Shown here: positions 55,641 to 64,000 of the stretch, in pieces | Numbering within the stretch: position 1 is the first letter of the stretch | Layout: each line of letters begins with the position of its first letter | From: CAVSWT01 sp963782985 | GTDB lineage: Bacteria; Bacteroidota; Ignavibacteria; Ignavibacteriales; Ignavibacteriaceae | DNA length: 64,000 nt | NCBI GenBank assembly: GCA_963782985.1 | Contig: CAWALU010000012.1 | Coordinates: 434,001-498,000, forward strand | Reading direction: 5' to 3' | Translations under genes and position numbers: made by a program | Notes under the pieces: generated by a model | The model's input: the letters and a program-made list of their open reading frames with translations, nothing else | Told to the model about the DNA's origin: nothing | The model's database searches: none

Positions 55641-56831
55641 TTAAAGTCTAAAATCAAGCCCTCGCTTTAATTTCGGATCGCCAATGGGAACAAGGTTATA
55701 TTTTTTAACATTCAAATTGAATAAGAAAATTAAAAGACCCACAACAATTAGAGGGTAGACAACATCTAACCAGCTAAATGAGTAAACTTGATTTTTGCCG
55801 TAAAGACTTGGTAATATCATCCAATACAAATCAATAAAATGAACAACCAAAATCCACACAGCCATAAATTTTAATCTTGCGGGATTTGTTTTTGCTTTAT
55901 GAGATATCAAAGCAAGAAATGGAATTATAAAATGCGCCAATATTAATATTATTGAAACAACTTTCCATCCTCCATTCCATCTATGAAAAAACCAAACTGT
56001 TTCTTCAGATAAATCTGCATACCACATAAGCATATATTGTGAAAAAGCTATGTAACCCCAAAACGAAATAAATGCAAACATCAAAGTGCCAAGGCTGTAA
56101 TAGTGATCGTTATTAATTCTTGAATGCAAATAACCTTTTTCATTAAGGACGACGGCAATTAACGTTAACGCTGCAAGCGATGCTACGGTAGCGCCGGCAA
56201 AAAAGTAAACGCCGAATATTGTTGAATACCAATATGCTTCCAAACTCATTATCCAATCAACCGCAAATAATGAAACTGTAATTCCAAAAATCGGGACGAA
56301 GATTGCGGAAAGAATAATATTTTTTCTCGTTAATTTTTGATCTTTAGTTGTATCTTGTTTTCTCGAATTCTTAGTTAAGAGGAAATAAAACAAAGACCAA
56401 ACTCCGATAAACAACACAACTCTAATTATAAAAAAAGTTGGATTTAAATAGGGGGATTTATGCTGAAGCAGCTCGCTATCCGCAACCAAATCCGGATTAG
56501 CCCAGCTGAATAAATTGCTCATGCTAAAAATTAAAGGAATAACCAAAATAAATAATAAAGGAATCACTGAAGATAAAAATTCGCTTATTCTTCTAAACGG
56601 AACGCTCCAATCAGCGCCGGCAACATATTCTAAAGCAACTAAAAATAAAGCGCCAATTCCAATGCTCATTAAATACATAAACGAAGTTAAGTAGCTGTAC
56701 GATGCTCTGAATGAATCAATTAAATATCCGGCAATACCTAAAATTAATCCAACCGCCAGAAGCGCTAATCCAATTTTGCCAATGTTAGCGGGCAGATTTT
56801 TTTTTGTGTATCCGGCTTCAATTTGTGACAT
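55641..56831 (-). CDS. actF: Alternative complex III subunit ActF (quinol:cytochrome c oxidoreductase membrane subunit 2)
   Basis: A 396-residue protein of the NrfD-like ActF type with about ten helices, including DWSVPFRRISEFLSSVIPL and MSLEAYWYSTIFGVYFFAGA. With ActC it forms the membrane core of alternative complex III. Its start overlaps the fused ActD-ActE stop by 14 bp, so translation is coupled. Confidence 0.88.
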   Translation of the reverse strand: MSQIEAGYTKKNLPANIGKIGLALLAVGLILGIAGYLIDSFRASYSYLTSFMYLMSIGIGALFLVALEYVAGADWSVPFRRISEFLSSVIPLLFILVIPLIFSMSNLFSWANPDLVADSELLQHKSPYLNPTFFIIRVVLFIGVWSLFYFLLTKNSRKQDTTKDQKLTRKNIILSAIFVPIFGITVSLFAVDWIMSLEAYWYSTIFGVYFFAGATVASLAALTLIAVVLNEKGYLHSRINNDHYYSLGTLMFAFISFWGYIAFSQYMLMWYADLSEETVWFFHRWNGGWKVVSIILILAHFIIPFLALISHKAKTNPARLKFMAVWILVVHFIDLYWMILPSLYGKNQVYSFSWLDVVYPLIVVGLLIFLFNLNVKKYNLVPIGDPKLKRGLDFRL

Positions 56832-57987
56832 TTGCAGCAGACTCCTTTTTAATCGCTTGAAGATCAGAGGGTTTTGCGTTCTTAGCTCTTTGCAAAACTC
56901 TAATATAATTTATAATTGCCCATCTTTGTTCGCGGGTAACTTGAGCCGCGTAAGACGGCATTATATTTTGCCCGTTTGTAATTATATGATAAATCATTCC
57001 ATCAGAAAATTCTCTCGCTCTTGTAGAATGCAGCGTAGGGGGATTTGGGAATTGTCCGTTTAACCTATTTTGTCCTTCAGCAAAATTGCCGTGGCAGGGG
57101 CTGCAAAAAGTTAGAAATTTCTTTTTGCCAAGATCTAAATTTTCTTTGGTGGGAAGAAAAGGATTTGTTAGCACGGTCTTTGGTTCTTTTTCATCTTTAT
57201 AGGGATAAGGAAGAAAACCTCTGGCAACTGTTCCGGCAACGGGCATTCTCATTCCAAATTCATCCGAATAAAAATCGCTTTTTTCCTGGGCAATAATTTT
57301 ATCTTGCTTATCCATCCAATTATAAGGCGTGATGTACATAAACTTATTAAGCGTTAAATATGTAAGACCTGATACGATTACGATTGTCGCTGCAATCAAC
57401 AATAAAAATTTACGCTGAAAAATTGGATACTTTTGTTCTTCGGGATAATAAACAAGCTCTAAATCTTTACCGCCCAAACTTGATAGCAAATCCAAAACTT
57501 CTTTCTCGTCAAATTTAGGATCGGCCGCTTCAATCATAATTCCATATTTATCTGAAGAAACATTCTTCATATAATTTGTATCATGTATAGGATGATTATT
57601 CGCAGGCAGGTTAAAGAAAATCGCTATAATACCAATTACAGTTGATATTGCTCCCAGCAGAACTGCCATTTCAAAAGTAATGGGGATGTAAGCGGGAAAA
57701 GCAAAAAATGGTTTGCCCCCAATTACCATTGGATAGTCCATAGCCATCGAATAAAAAACAAACAATAGAATAAAGGAAGCGCCTGAAAAAGCAAAGAAAA
57801 GGGTAACAAAACCAACCTTGCTTGGCTTTAATCCCATCGCTCTGTCCATTCCATGAAGAGGATAAGGAGTATTTATATCAAAATTTTTGTAGCCGTCATC
57901 TCTCACTTTTTCAGCAGCGTGTATTACTTGGTCCGGCGTATCAAAAAGCGCCGCAACCGAGTGTAATTTTTTTTCAGTATTAACCAT
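56818..57987 (-). CDS. Fused ActD (DUF3341) and ActE-like cytochrome c subunit of alternative complex III
   Basis: About 389 residues from the ATG at 57987, which follows GGAG by 6 bp and overlaps the ActC stop by 8 bp. The N-terminal half is DUF3341 (ActD): VAALFDTPDQVIHAAEKVRD, GYKNFDINTPYPLHGMDRAM and two helices. A third helix (about 198-218) leads to a cytochrome c domain with CSPCHG and a Met ligand candidate in NIMPSYAAQVTREQRW. In the archetypal operon ActD and ActE are separate genes, so this is a gene fusion. It would tether the electron exit heme directly to the membrane subunit. Confidence 0.88.
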   Translation of the reverse strand: MVNTEKKLHSVAALFDTPDQVIHAAEKVRDDGYKNFDINTPYPLHGMDRAMGLKPSKVGFVTLFFAFSGASFILLFVFYSMAMDYPMVIGGKPFFAFPAYIPITFEMAVLLGAISTVIGIIAIFFNLPANNHPIHDTNYMKNVSSDKYGIMIEAADPKFDEKEVLDLLSSLGGKDLELVYYPEEQKYPIFQRKFLLLIAATIVIVSGLTYLTLNKFMYITPYNWMDKQDKIIAQEKSDFYSDEFGMRMPVAGTVARGFLPYPYKDEKEPKTVLTNPFLPTKENLDLGKKKFLTFCSPCHGNFAEGQNRLNGQFPNPPTLHSTRAREFSDGMIYHIITNGQNIMPSYAAQVTREQRWAIINYIRVLQRAKNAKPSDLQAIKKESAANVTN

Positions 57988-59374
57988 GATTAGCTCCGTG
58001 ATGCGATGGCTGTGCGCCTTCAACTACAGCTTTAACTTCAGACATTGAAACGACAGGCAATGTTCTTGTAAACAATAAAACAAGCGTAAAGAACAAACCA
58101 AAGCTTCCTAATAAAATTCCTAAATCAGTTAATGTTGGTGTATATATTCCCCAGCTGGAGGGCAAAAAGTCACGGTGCAATGAGGTAACAATAATTACAA
58201 ATCGTTCAAACCACATTCCAACATTAACAAAAATTACAATAACCAGCATAAGGGGAATTGATCTTCTAATTTTTTTAAACCAGAATAGCTGCGGAAACAA
58301 AACGTTGCAGCTTAGCATCATCCAATAAGCCCAGGCATAATGACCAAATGCTCTATTGGCAAATACAAACTGTTCAAATTGATTCCCGCTGTACCAGGCA
58401 ATAAATAATTCTGAAGCATATCCGTATCCCACCATACAGCTTGTAAGAATAATTATCATGTTCATTCTTTCAAGATGCTTAATGGTTATTATATGTTCCA
58501 GATTAAATACTTTTCTTACAAAAATCAGCACTGTAACAACCATTGCAAAACCTGAAAACACAGCGCCCGCTACAAAATAAGGAGGGAAAATAGTTGTGTG
58601 CCAGCCAGGCAGAACTGCAGTAGCAAAATCAAAACTAACTATGGAATGCACCGAAAGCACAAGCGGAGTTGATAGACCGGCTAATATCATATAAGCTTTT
58701 TCATAATGCTGCCAGTGTCTATTTGAATGCCTCCAGCCCAAGCTGAAAAATTTATAAATATTTTTTTTGATTGTTGAAGTTGCTCTGTCTCTTAAAGTTG
58801 CAAAATCCGGAACAAGCCCTACATACCAAAAAATTAAAGAAACAGTAAAATAGGTAGAGACTGCAAATACATCCCAAACAAGGGGAGAAATAAAATTAAC
58901 AAATAAGCTATGCTGATTTGGATACGGAATTAAGTAACCCGCCAGCCACGGTCTTCCGGTATGTATTACAGGGAAAAGTCCCGCACACATAACAGCAAAT
59001 ATCGTCATCGCTTCGGCAAAGCGTGCAATTCCCGTTCGCCATTTTTGCCTGAGTAAAAATAAAATAGCAGAAATCAATGTTCCCGCGTGTCCGATACCAA
59101 TCCAAAACACAAAATTTATGATACCAAATGCCCAACCTACCGGCTGGTTATTCCCCCACATTCCTATTCCGTAATAAAATGTTAATCCTACAAAAAGAGC
59201 TCCGATAAGCAAAAATGTTCCTGAAATAGAAATAGCAATAAAAAAATTTCTATTAGGTTTTGTATCCATAGGAAGGGAAATATCGCGGTCAATATCCGCA
59301 AGCGTGGAATTTCCCTCTACTAGCTGAACCTCTCTTGTATAATCCAATTTTGCGGCGTTATAATCCAAGCTCAC
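57980..59374 (-). CDS. actC: Alternative complex III subunit ActC (NrfD-like quinol-binding membrane subunit)
   Basis: A 464-residue protein starting at a GTG that shares its G with the ActB stop; GGAGG lies upstream. It has about ten helices. NrfD-type segments include FGIINFVFWIGIGHAGTLIS, LVLSVHSIVSFDFATAVLPGWH and FAGSFGLFF-like C-terminal sequence. It carries the quinol-oxidising site in complex III analogues. Confidence 0.93.
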   Translation of the reverse strand: MSLDYNAAKLDYTREVQLVEGNSTLADIDRDISLPMDTKPNRNFFIAISISGTFLLIGALFVGLTFYYGIGMWGNNQPVGWAFGIINFVFWIGIGHAGTLISAILFLLRQKWRTGIARFAEAMTIFAVMCAGLFPVIHTGRPWLAGYLIPYPNQHSLFVNFISPLVWDVFAVSTYFTVSLIFWYVGLVPDFATLRDRATSTIKKNIYKFFSLGWRHSNRHWQHYEKAYMILAGLSTPLVLSVHSIVSFDFATAVLPGWHTTIFPPYFVAGAVFSGFAMVVTVLIFVRKVFNLEHIITIKHLERMNMIIILTSCMVGYGYASELFIAWYSGNQFEQFVFANRAFGHYAWAYWMMLSCNVLFPQLFWFKKIRRSIPLMLVIVIFVNVGMWFERFVIIVTSLHRDFLPSSWGIYTPTLTDLGILLGSFGLFFTLVLLFTRTLPVVSMSEVKAVVEGAQPSHHGANHG

Positions 59375-62300
59375 TATACATCCTCCGTATGAGTGTTACG
59401 TAATTTAGCAAGGTATGTAACATTAGGACGAACATTTAATTCTTCCAAAACATAATAACCCAATTTGTGTTCTCTGTATTTTATAAAATCATCTTCCTTG
59501 TCTAATATATTTCCAAATTTAATTGCGCTGGCGCTGCAAGATTCCTGGCAGGCTGTTTTAACGTTTGAACCTTTTACCGCTCTGTTATCACGAATTGCAT
59601 TTTCTCTTTCATCTTCTATTCTTTGAATACAGAATGTACACTTTTCCATAACGCCTCGCGAGCGCACTGTTACTTCAGGGTTATAGACAAAATCAAATAA
59701 AGTATTTTGCTGAAATTTATTATTAAAGTGATCCCGGAAATTGAAAAAGTTAAATCTTCTAACTTTATAAGGGCAGTTGTTTGAACAGTATCTTGTTCCA
59801 ACGCATCTATTATAAACCATTTGATTTAATCCATCGGGACTGTGAGTTGTAGCGAGAACGGGACAAACATTTTCGCACGGCGCATGATCGCAATGCTGAC
59901 ACAACATTAATTGAGTATGAGATTTTGGCTCTTCAATAGTTCCGGAATAATATCTGTCAACTCTAAGCCAGTGCATTTCCCTTCCCGCTGCAACCTGATC
60001 TTTTCCCACAACCGGAATATTATTTTCCGAAATACACGCTACCACGCAGTCGCCGCAGCCAATACATTTGTTCTGATCTACAACCATTCCCCATTTTACA
60101 TCTTTATATTTATAATCAGGATAAAAAGTAGGCTCATGCTTTTCTTCTTTTTCTTGATGCAAAAAGTTAGGATTTTTTATGAAGCCGGCAATTGTCCCTT
60201 CTCTAATAATTTCTCTTTTCTCAGCTGCGTCATGAGTAAGTTTATCATCAAATAAATAATGCTCTTGAGCAGTTACTAATTTATGATCTCCGGAAATTTT
60301 CTTTACAGAAACCTGCGAATAAAGCCACGGTGAAAGCTGATAATCTTTAGTGATTAAATTAATGGCGTTGAATCCAACATCATTTCCAACTGTGCCTGCT
60401 TTTTTTCTTCCGTAACCAAGTTCAATTGTAATTGTGTCATCCGCTGATCCCGGCTGAATAAAAACCGGAATTTCCAATTTGTTTTTACCGACGGTAATTT
60501 CAACAAGATCATTGGAATTAACGCCTAAAGTATCCGCTGTTTTTTTAGAGATGGCGGCGTAATTATCCCAAGTAATTTTTGAAACAGGATGCGGCAATTC
60601 TTGAAGCCAGCCGTTGTTTGCGTATTTGCCGTCGGCAATTGCATAGCTTTCTTTTAACGCCAGCGCATAACCTGAAGGCTGCTTGTAATCGCTATTAGAA
60701 ATGGATGATGAATTAGATTCTCCAATGTTTAAGTTTCCGCCTTCAGCCATAACTACGCCGTCGTGGAGCGATCCGTACCAAAATTCTTTAAAATTTAATT
60801 TAGAATTTAAGCCGGGATAAATTTCTTTTTCCCAATTGCCCATTAAATATTTATGGTAAATATCTTCTTCAAATCCATCAGGTTTGCCGCTCATCCAATG
60901 AAGTAAAAGAGCTTCCTTTTGTCTTGTCTTAAATATTGGCGCAATTACAGGCTGCTGTAGTGAAAAGAAATCGGTTCTCGTTCTGAAGTCGCCCCACGAT
61001 TCAAAAGCATGATGAATCGGTAAAACGTAATTACAATTTATCGACGTTTCATTTTCAGTTTCAGTTAACGCAATTTTATACTCAACATTTTTTAATGCTG
61101 ATTCATATCCATAATCGCTTGCAAGATGATAAACCGGATTGGAATCAAAATGAATGACAGCACCAACTTGACCGTTTTTCATTTTGCTAACTAACTCTTC
61201 CCATTCGCCTTTTTTGGTAAAAGGATTCATTAATATTGGAATAGAATTAAAATTATAAAGATTTTTTGCGCCGATTTTTTCATTCAAAAGATTAATCGCT
61301 GAGTGTACATTTTCAGGCAAAATATTTCCAGCGTAAACAACAGCCGAGCCGTTATTCTTCTTTAAATCATCCACCAAAAGCTTTAAAGTTTTTTCAGACA
61401 AAGAATATTTTTTAGCAAAAGTTGATAAGCTGTAACTGCCGGAACCGCTTCCCAATTCATTCAGCAAAGCCATCACAAATTCATACTGCGTATCGGGTCG
61501 CAAGCGAAGTCTGTAATCAGCGTTCATTCCGGTTAAAGAAAGATTTCCTTCAACGGCGTAAAGTCTGTTAAAATTTTTTAAGTTGTCAACGTCTCTGCCT
61601 TCCGCAAATAAGCGGACATTCTCAACTACGTTTCCCTCGCGTCCTAAAAAATCGCCTTCGAGAGATAAAATAATTTTAGCTTCGTTCCATTTTATTGTTG
61701 GAAAGAATTGATTTCCAAAAGAATTTTGCCAGCTTGAATTTCTATTTTCATCATTAAACAATTCATAAGAATAAACTTTTACGTTTGAAAACTTTTGCGA
61801 AAATTCTTCAAGTAATTTTTTTTGAGTTGGAGAAATTATTTTTTTGGTGATAATTGAAATTTCTTTTCCGCCGCTTTTTAACAATGCGCTGATAATATCC
61901 GCATCGGAGTGAGCCCAGGTGGATTTCATAAATCCGCCGCCGCTTTTTCGTAAAGGCTGCTGAAGTCTTTCCGGATTATATAATTCTAAAATTTCCGCTT
62001 GGTCTTGCGCGTTAGCTTTTCCTTTGTTAATTGGATGATCGGGATTTCCAATAACTTTAATTGGTCTGCCTTCGCGTGTTTTAATTAAAATTCCCGAACC
62101 ATTATTAGTAGTTGAAGAATAATAATTCGGCTTACCGACGGTAATTTCTTCAGGCATATTTGTGTAAGGAATAATCTCGCCTTCGTCGCGGTAATTAGAG
62201 CAGCCCGTTGCCGCCAGCGCTGCGGAAGCGCCGATTAAAGCTAAAAATTTTCTTCTTGAAAAACCTGATAATTTATTAACGTTAAAATCTTCTGTAACGC

Positions 62301-62433
62301 CCGGCTTAAATTCATTCTTGCTTAATTCATTAATAGAGGGATCGCCTGCTAATTGTTCAAAACTTTTCCAATAATTAGGATCAAGTTTTTTAGCGCCGTT
62401 CATATTATTTAAATCTTTTGAATCATCAGCCAT
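59374..62433 (-). CDS. actB: Alternative complex III subunit ActB (molybdopterin-like and iron-sulfur fusion protein)
   Basis: About 1,019 residues from the ATG at 62433; a GTG lies upstream at 62442, and AGGTGG fits the ATG better. A Tat-type signal (SRRKFLALIGASAALAATGC) implies export across the membrane. The first 730 residues are homologous to molybdopterin oxidoreductases, which in ActB have lost the cofactor. The C-terminal part has four ferredoxin-like cysteine clusters (CIGCGDCVVAC; CQHCDHAPCENVCP; CVGTRYCSNNCP; CTFCIQR). It should relay electrons from quinol to ActA hemes. Confidence 0.93.
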   Translation of the reverse strand: MADDSKDLNNMNGAKKLDPNYWKSFEQLAGDPSINELSKNEFKPGVTEDFNVNKLSGFSRRKFLALIGASAALAATGCSNYRDEGEIIPYTNMPEEITVGKPNYYSSTTNNGSGILIKTREGRPIKVIGNPDHPINKGKANAQDQAEILELYNPERLQQPLRKSGGGFMKSTWAHSDADIISALLKSGGKEISIITKKIISPTQKKLLEEFSQKFSNVKVYSYELFNDENRNSSWQNSFGNQFFPTIKWNEAKIILSLEGDFLGREGNVVENVRLFAEGRDVDNLKNFNRLYAVEGNLSLTGMNADYRLRLRPDTQYEFVMALLNELGSGSGSYSLSTFAKKYSLSEKTLKLLVDDLKKNNGSAVVYAGNILPENVHSAINLLNEKIGAKNLYNFNSIPILMNPFTKKGEWEELVSKMKNGQVGAVIHFDSNPVYHLASDYGYESALKNVEYKIALTETENETSINCNYVLPIHHAFESWGDFRTRTDFFSLQQPVIAPIFKTRQKEALLLHWMSGKPDGFEEDIYHKYLMGNWEKEIYPGLNSKLNFKEFWYGSLHDGVVMAEGGNLNIGESNSSSISNSDYKQPSGYALALKESYAIADGKYANNGWLQELPHPVSKITWDNYAAISKKTADTLGVNSNDLVEITVGKNKLEIPVFIQPGSADDTITIELGYGRKKAGTVGNDVGFNAINLITKDYQLSPWLYSQVSVKKISGDHKLVTAQEHYLFDDKLTHDAAEKREIIREGTIAGFIKNPNFLHQEKEEKHEPTFYPDYKYKDVKWGMVVDQNKCIGCGDCVVACISENNIPVVGKDQVAAGREMHWLRVDRYYSGTIEEPKSHTQLMLCQHCDHAPCENVCPVLATTHSPDGLNQMVYNRCVGTRYCSNNCPYKVRRFNFFNFRDHFNNKFQQNTLFDFVYNPEVTVRSRGVMEKCTFCIQRIEDERENAIRDNRAVKGSNVKTACQESCSASAIKFGNILDKEDDFIKYREHKLGYYVLEELNVRPNVTYLAKLRNTHTEDV

Positions 62434-62638
62434 TTTTTCCACCTATATTTTTTCTGCTGACTGCTTGGGGATTTAGCTTAACTTTAATTTTACCGGATTC
62501 GGCTGACTTATTATTTTTTTTCATTATTAAGTTCAATGGAAATGAATTAAGAACCATAAAAATAAACATTCCTTTTACAGACGTTAAAAAGAAATTTCTT
62601 CTCATTATTTTCTTTTCCACTTTATTAATTTCCTGCAT
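62426..62638 (-). CDS. Small membrane or exported protein between actA and actB, unknown function
   Basis: About 70 residues from the ATG at 62638, with AGGA 6 bp before it. It starts MQEINKVEKK, then MRRNFFLTSVKGMFIFMVL, a twin-arginine-like hydrophobic segment, then a basic tail (KIKVKLNPQAVSRKN). The RR-F-F-hydrophobic pattern resembles truncated Tat-type iron-sulfur or Rieske-leader proteins. It sits 19 bp after the actA stop and overlaps the actB start by 8 bp, so it is likely translated and part of the complex or its assembly. I do not recognise a family. Confidence 0.55.
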   Translation of the reverse strand: MQEINKVEKKIMRRNFFLTSVKGMFIFMVLNSFPLNLIMKKNNKSAESGKIKVKLNPQAVSRKNIGGKNG

Positions 62639-62657
62639 AGTTTTTCCTGTTAAACAA

Positions 62658-63227
62658 TTATCTATGACAAGCCCAACAATTTTCGGGACCATTGTTAATA
62701 TTTTTAAGATTCGGCAGTTTTGTGTGAATATTTCTATGGCAATTCAAGCAGCTGCTCATTGTAAATGAATTCATTTGACCCACAACTTCCATTCGTGTTA
62801 TTTCGCCATGACAGGCTGTGCAGTCAATACCTTTATTAACATGAACGCTGTGGTTAAAATAAACGTAATCGGGAACCCTGTGAACGCGCTTCCAAGGTAT
62901 GGCGGCGCCGTCATTATAATATTTTGTTAATTTCACAATTTCAGGTCTATCTTTTCTTGCCACTGAATGGCAGTTCATGCAAGTGGCAACAGCGGGAACC
63001 ATAGCATGCCTTCCCTTTTCTACAGCAACGTGGCAATATTGGCAATCAATCTGCAAATCGCCGGCATGAAGTTTATGAGAAAACAGTATGGGTTGGTCAG
63101 GTGTATACCCAACCCCGTCTCTTTCAGCTTTGGATACAAAATATGTAACCGCAAATGTAGCTGCGGCCACGAATAGTATTATTGGCAGGCGAGTTCGCAG
63201 TATGTAATCCAATAAAGACTTTTTCAT
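62658..63227 (-). CDS. actA: Alternative complex III subunit ActA (pentaheme cytochrome c)
   Basis: A 189-residue protein with an N-terminal membrane helix (about 13-31) and five heme-binding CxxCH motifs: CQYCH, CMNCH, CTACH, CLNCH and CWACH. Additional His residues for bis-His ligation are present (FSHKLHAG, FNHSVHVNKG). Five hemes is the number known for ActA. It is the first gene of the respiratory operon, preceded by a perfect palindrome at 63301-63319. Confidence 0.93.
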   Translation of the reverse strand: MKKSLLDYILRTRLPIILFVAAATFAVTYFVSKAERDGVGYTPDQPILFSHKLHAGDLQIDCQYCHVAVEKGRHAMVPAVATCMNCHSVARKDRPEIVKLTKYYNDGAAIPWKRVHRVPDYVYFNHSVHVNKGIDCTACHGEITRMEVVGQMNSFTMSSCLNCHRNIHTKLPNLKNINNGPENCWACHR

Positions 63228-63556
63228 TCTTGTCCTTTAATTGCAAACTATTTAAATGGAATACTAAAGAGACTCAAAAAAAAACAAATAGATTTCTTTT
63301 GTCAATAAAATTTATTGACGCCAAAATATGAATTTGTTTTGAGTAAATGGCGCGGCAACTTTTAAAGCCCGCAATGATCTTTGATTAATTTTAACTTTAA
63401 AACTTAGGCGACAAAATTATAAAATTAAACAAATAAAACAAAAATGATGGAAATTAATTTTGCGCCCTTTATATAGACTTATAAAAAAATCAATATAGTA
63501 ACCTTAATGAAATTTTTTTGTTGGACTATTTTTATTATTTCCCCTCATTCTTTCTG
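63228..63556. other. Intergenic region upstream of the respiratory operon
   Basis: This 329-bp AT-rich gap lies between lgt and actA, both on the minus strand. It holds the palindrome at 63301-63319 and no ORF. The promoter of the 15-kb act-cox transcript should be here. Confidence 0.4.
63301..63319. promoter_or_regulatory. 19-bp palindrome, candidate operator of the act-cox operon
   Basis: GTCAATAAAATTTATTGAC is a perfect dyad with one central base, 74 bp before the actA ATG. The minus strand also contains TTGACA at its edge, so it could overlap a -35 box. The symmetry and size fit a CRP/FNR-type or other dimeric regulator. The half-site is not the FNR consensus. Control by oxygen or redox is inference. 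Confidence 0.4.
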
Positions 63557-64000
63557 CTATGATTCTGCCGGTATAACATTATATCGAAACCTTAACAATA
63601 AGAATGAAGATGTAATGAACACCATAATGCACATTACTTGCCCTGAAGTTAAAAAACCGAAAATTTTTCCCGGATAATCTCCTCTAAAAAATTCCAAACA
63701 AAATCTTGTTATTCCATAAAGAAGCCAAAATAGGATAAACAAAAAACCAGCGCGATAATTATATTTTTTAAATATGAATGAACATATTAAAAACAAGACC
63801 AGCCCATTTAATGAGAGATAGAGTTGAACCGGATGCAAAGGTAACGAATTGTTTGCGGTTAAATTTATTAAACCCTTATTTACGTGGTCAGTAAAAGGAT
63901 AAGAGCCGGGAGGATACCTAACGCCCCACGCTGCGTTTGTAATTGTGCCATAATCATCACCATTCAAAAAGCAACTGATACGTCCAATCATAATTCCCAA
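63557..64000 (-). CDS. lgt: Prolipoprotein diacylglyceryl transferase (Lgt), C-terminal part cut by window edge
   Basis: 147 residues of the C-terminal part are visible. The Lgt signature region appears as GRISCFLNGDDYG, where most homologues have GRIGNFxNGE. HPVQLYLSLNG, YGITRFCLEFFRGD and GFLTSGQ follow in the expected order. It transfers diacylglycerol from phosphatidylglycerol to the lipobox Cys of prelipoproteins, for example the one at 36767. The N-terminus lies beyond the window. Confidence 0.85.
   Translation of the reverse strand: MGIMIGRISCFLNGDDYGTITNAAWGVRYPPGSYPFTDHVNKGLINLTANNSLPLHPVQLYLSLNGLVLFLICSFIFKKYNYRAGFLFILFWLLYGITRFCLEFFRGDYPGKIFGFLTSGQVMCIMVFITSSFLLLRFRYNVIPAES

Noticed and set aside
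59911..60255. 114-codon plus-strand ORF
   Set aside because: It lies opposite the ferredoxin-like cysteine clusters of ActB and is a shadow frame.
62418..62768. 116-codon plus-strand ORF over the actA-actB junction
   Set aside because: It is antisense to the ActA hemes and the small RR protein, with no ribosome-binding site and poor composition.

Overview
The window is a low-GC bacterial chromosome segment, most likely from the Ignavibacteria / Chlorobi side of Bacteroidota. This placement is inferred from several features: a secreted protein with a classic type IX secretion C-terminal tail (45260-48169), an alternative complex III operon joined to an A2-type cytochrome c oxidase, short tight operons and AT-rich gaps. 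There is one tRNA (Leu, UAG), no rRNA, no CRISPR array and no recognisable transposase.

Layout. 1-646: end of a secreted 5'-nucleotidase-type phosphoesterase gene. 1178-4760 (+): DUF2062 membrane protein, DevC/DevA-like ABC exporter and a B12-binding-type radical SAM enzyme. 4796-11397 (-), convergent with it: a six-gene operon of acyl carrier protein, FkbH-like glyceryl transferase, a second B12-type radical SAM enzyme, SAM methyltransferase, carbamoyltransferase and an NAD-dependent epimerase. It looks like a compact small-molecule pathway that uses an ACP but has no polyketide synthase or NRPS in view. 11692-14818 (-): two-component system with an unusual multi-TM kinase. 15078-23679 (-): TolC / MacA-like adaptor / one ATPase / four tandem MacB-type permeases. 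23981-31151 (-): CCA-adding enzyme, AI-2E transporter, metallopeptidase-TPR membrane protein, MurA, PP2C phosphatase. 31452-36344 (+): tRNA-Leu, trigger factor, ClpP, serine hydrolase with TPR tail, DUF819 protein. 36767-42371 (+): lipoprotein, VWA protein, MoxR/chelatase-type AAA+ ATPase, glycosyltransferase. 42516-48169 (-): alpha-glucan phosphorylase and the type IX cargo protein. 48298-63227 (-): a respiratory supercluster (ActA, small protein, ActB, ActC, fused ActD-ActE, ActF, extra cytochrome c, SCO, CoxI-III-IV-II, heme O synthase, membrane cytochrome c) that should carry electrons from quinol to oxygen. 63557-64000 (-): partial Lgt.

Two cross-cutting observations matter most. First, at least ten single-base frame shifts, many in short homopolymers, interrupt otherwise intact genes. 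Seven lie in 5.75-9.94 kb. They look like assembly errors more than gene decay, but this must be tested. Second, the FkbH/ACP/radical SAM/carbamoyltransferase locus facing an ABC exporter and a second B12-type radical SAM gene is the best candidate for an undescribed system. A 170-bp stretch at 38140-38308 also carries five consecutive short hairpins not explained by any gene.
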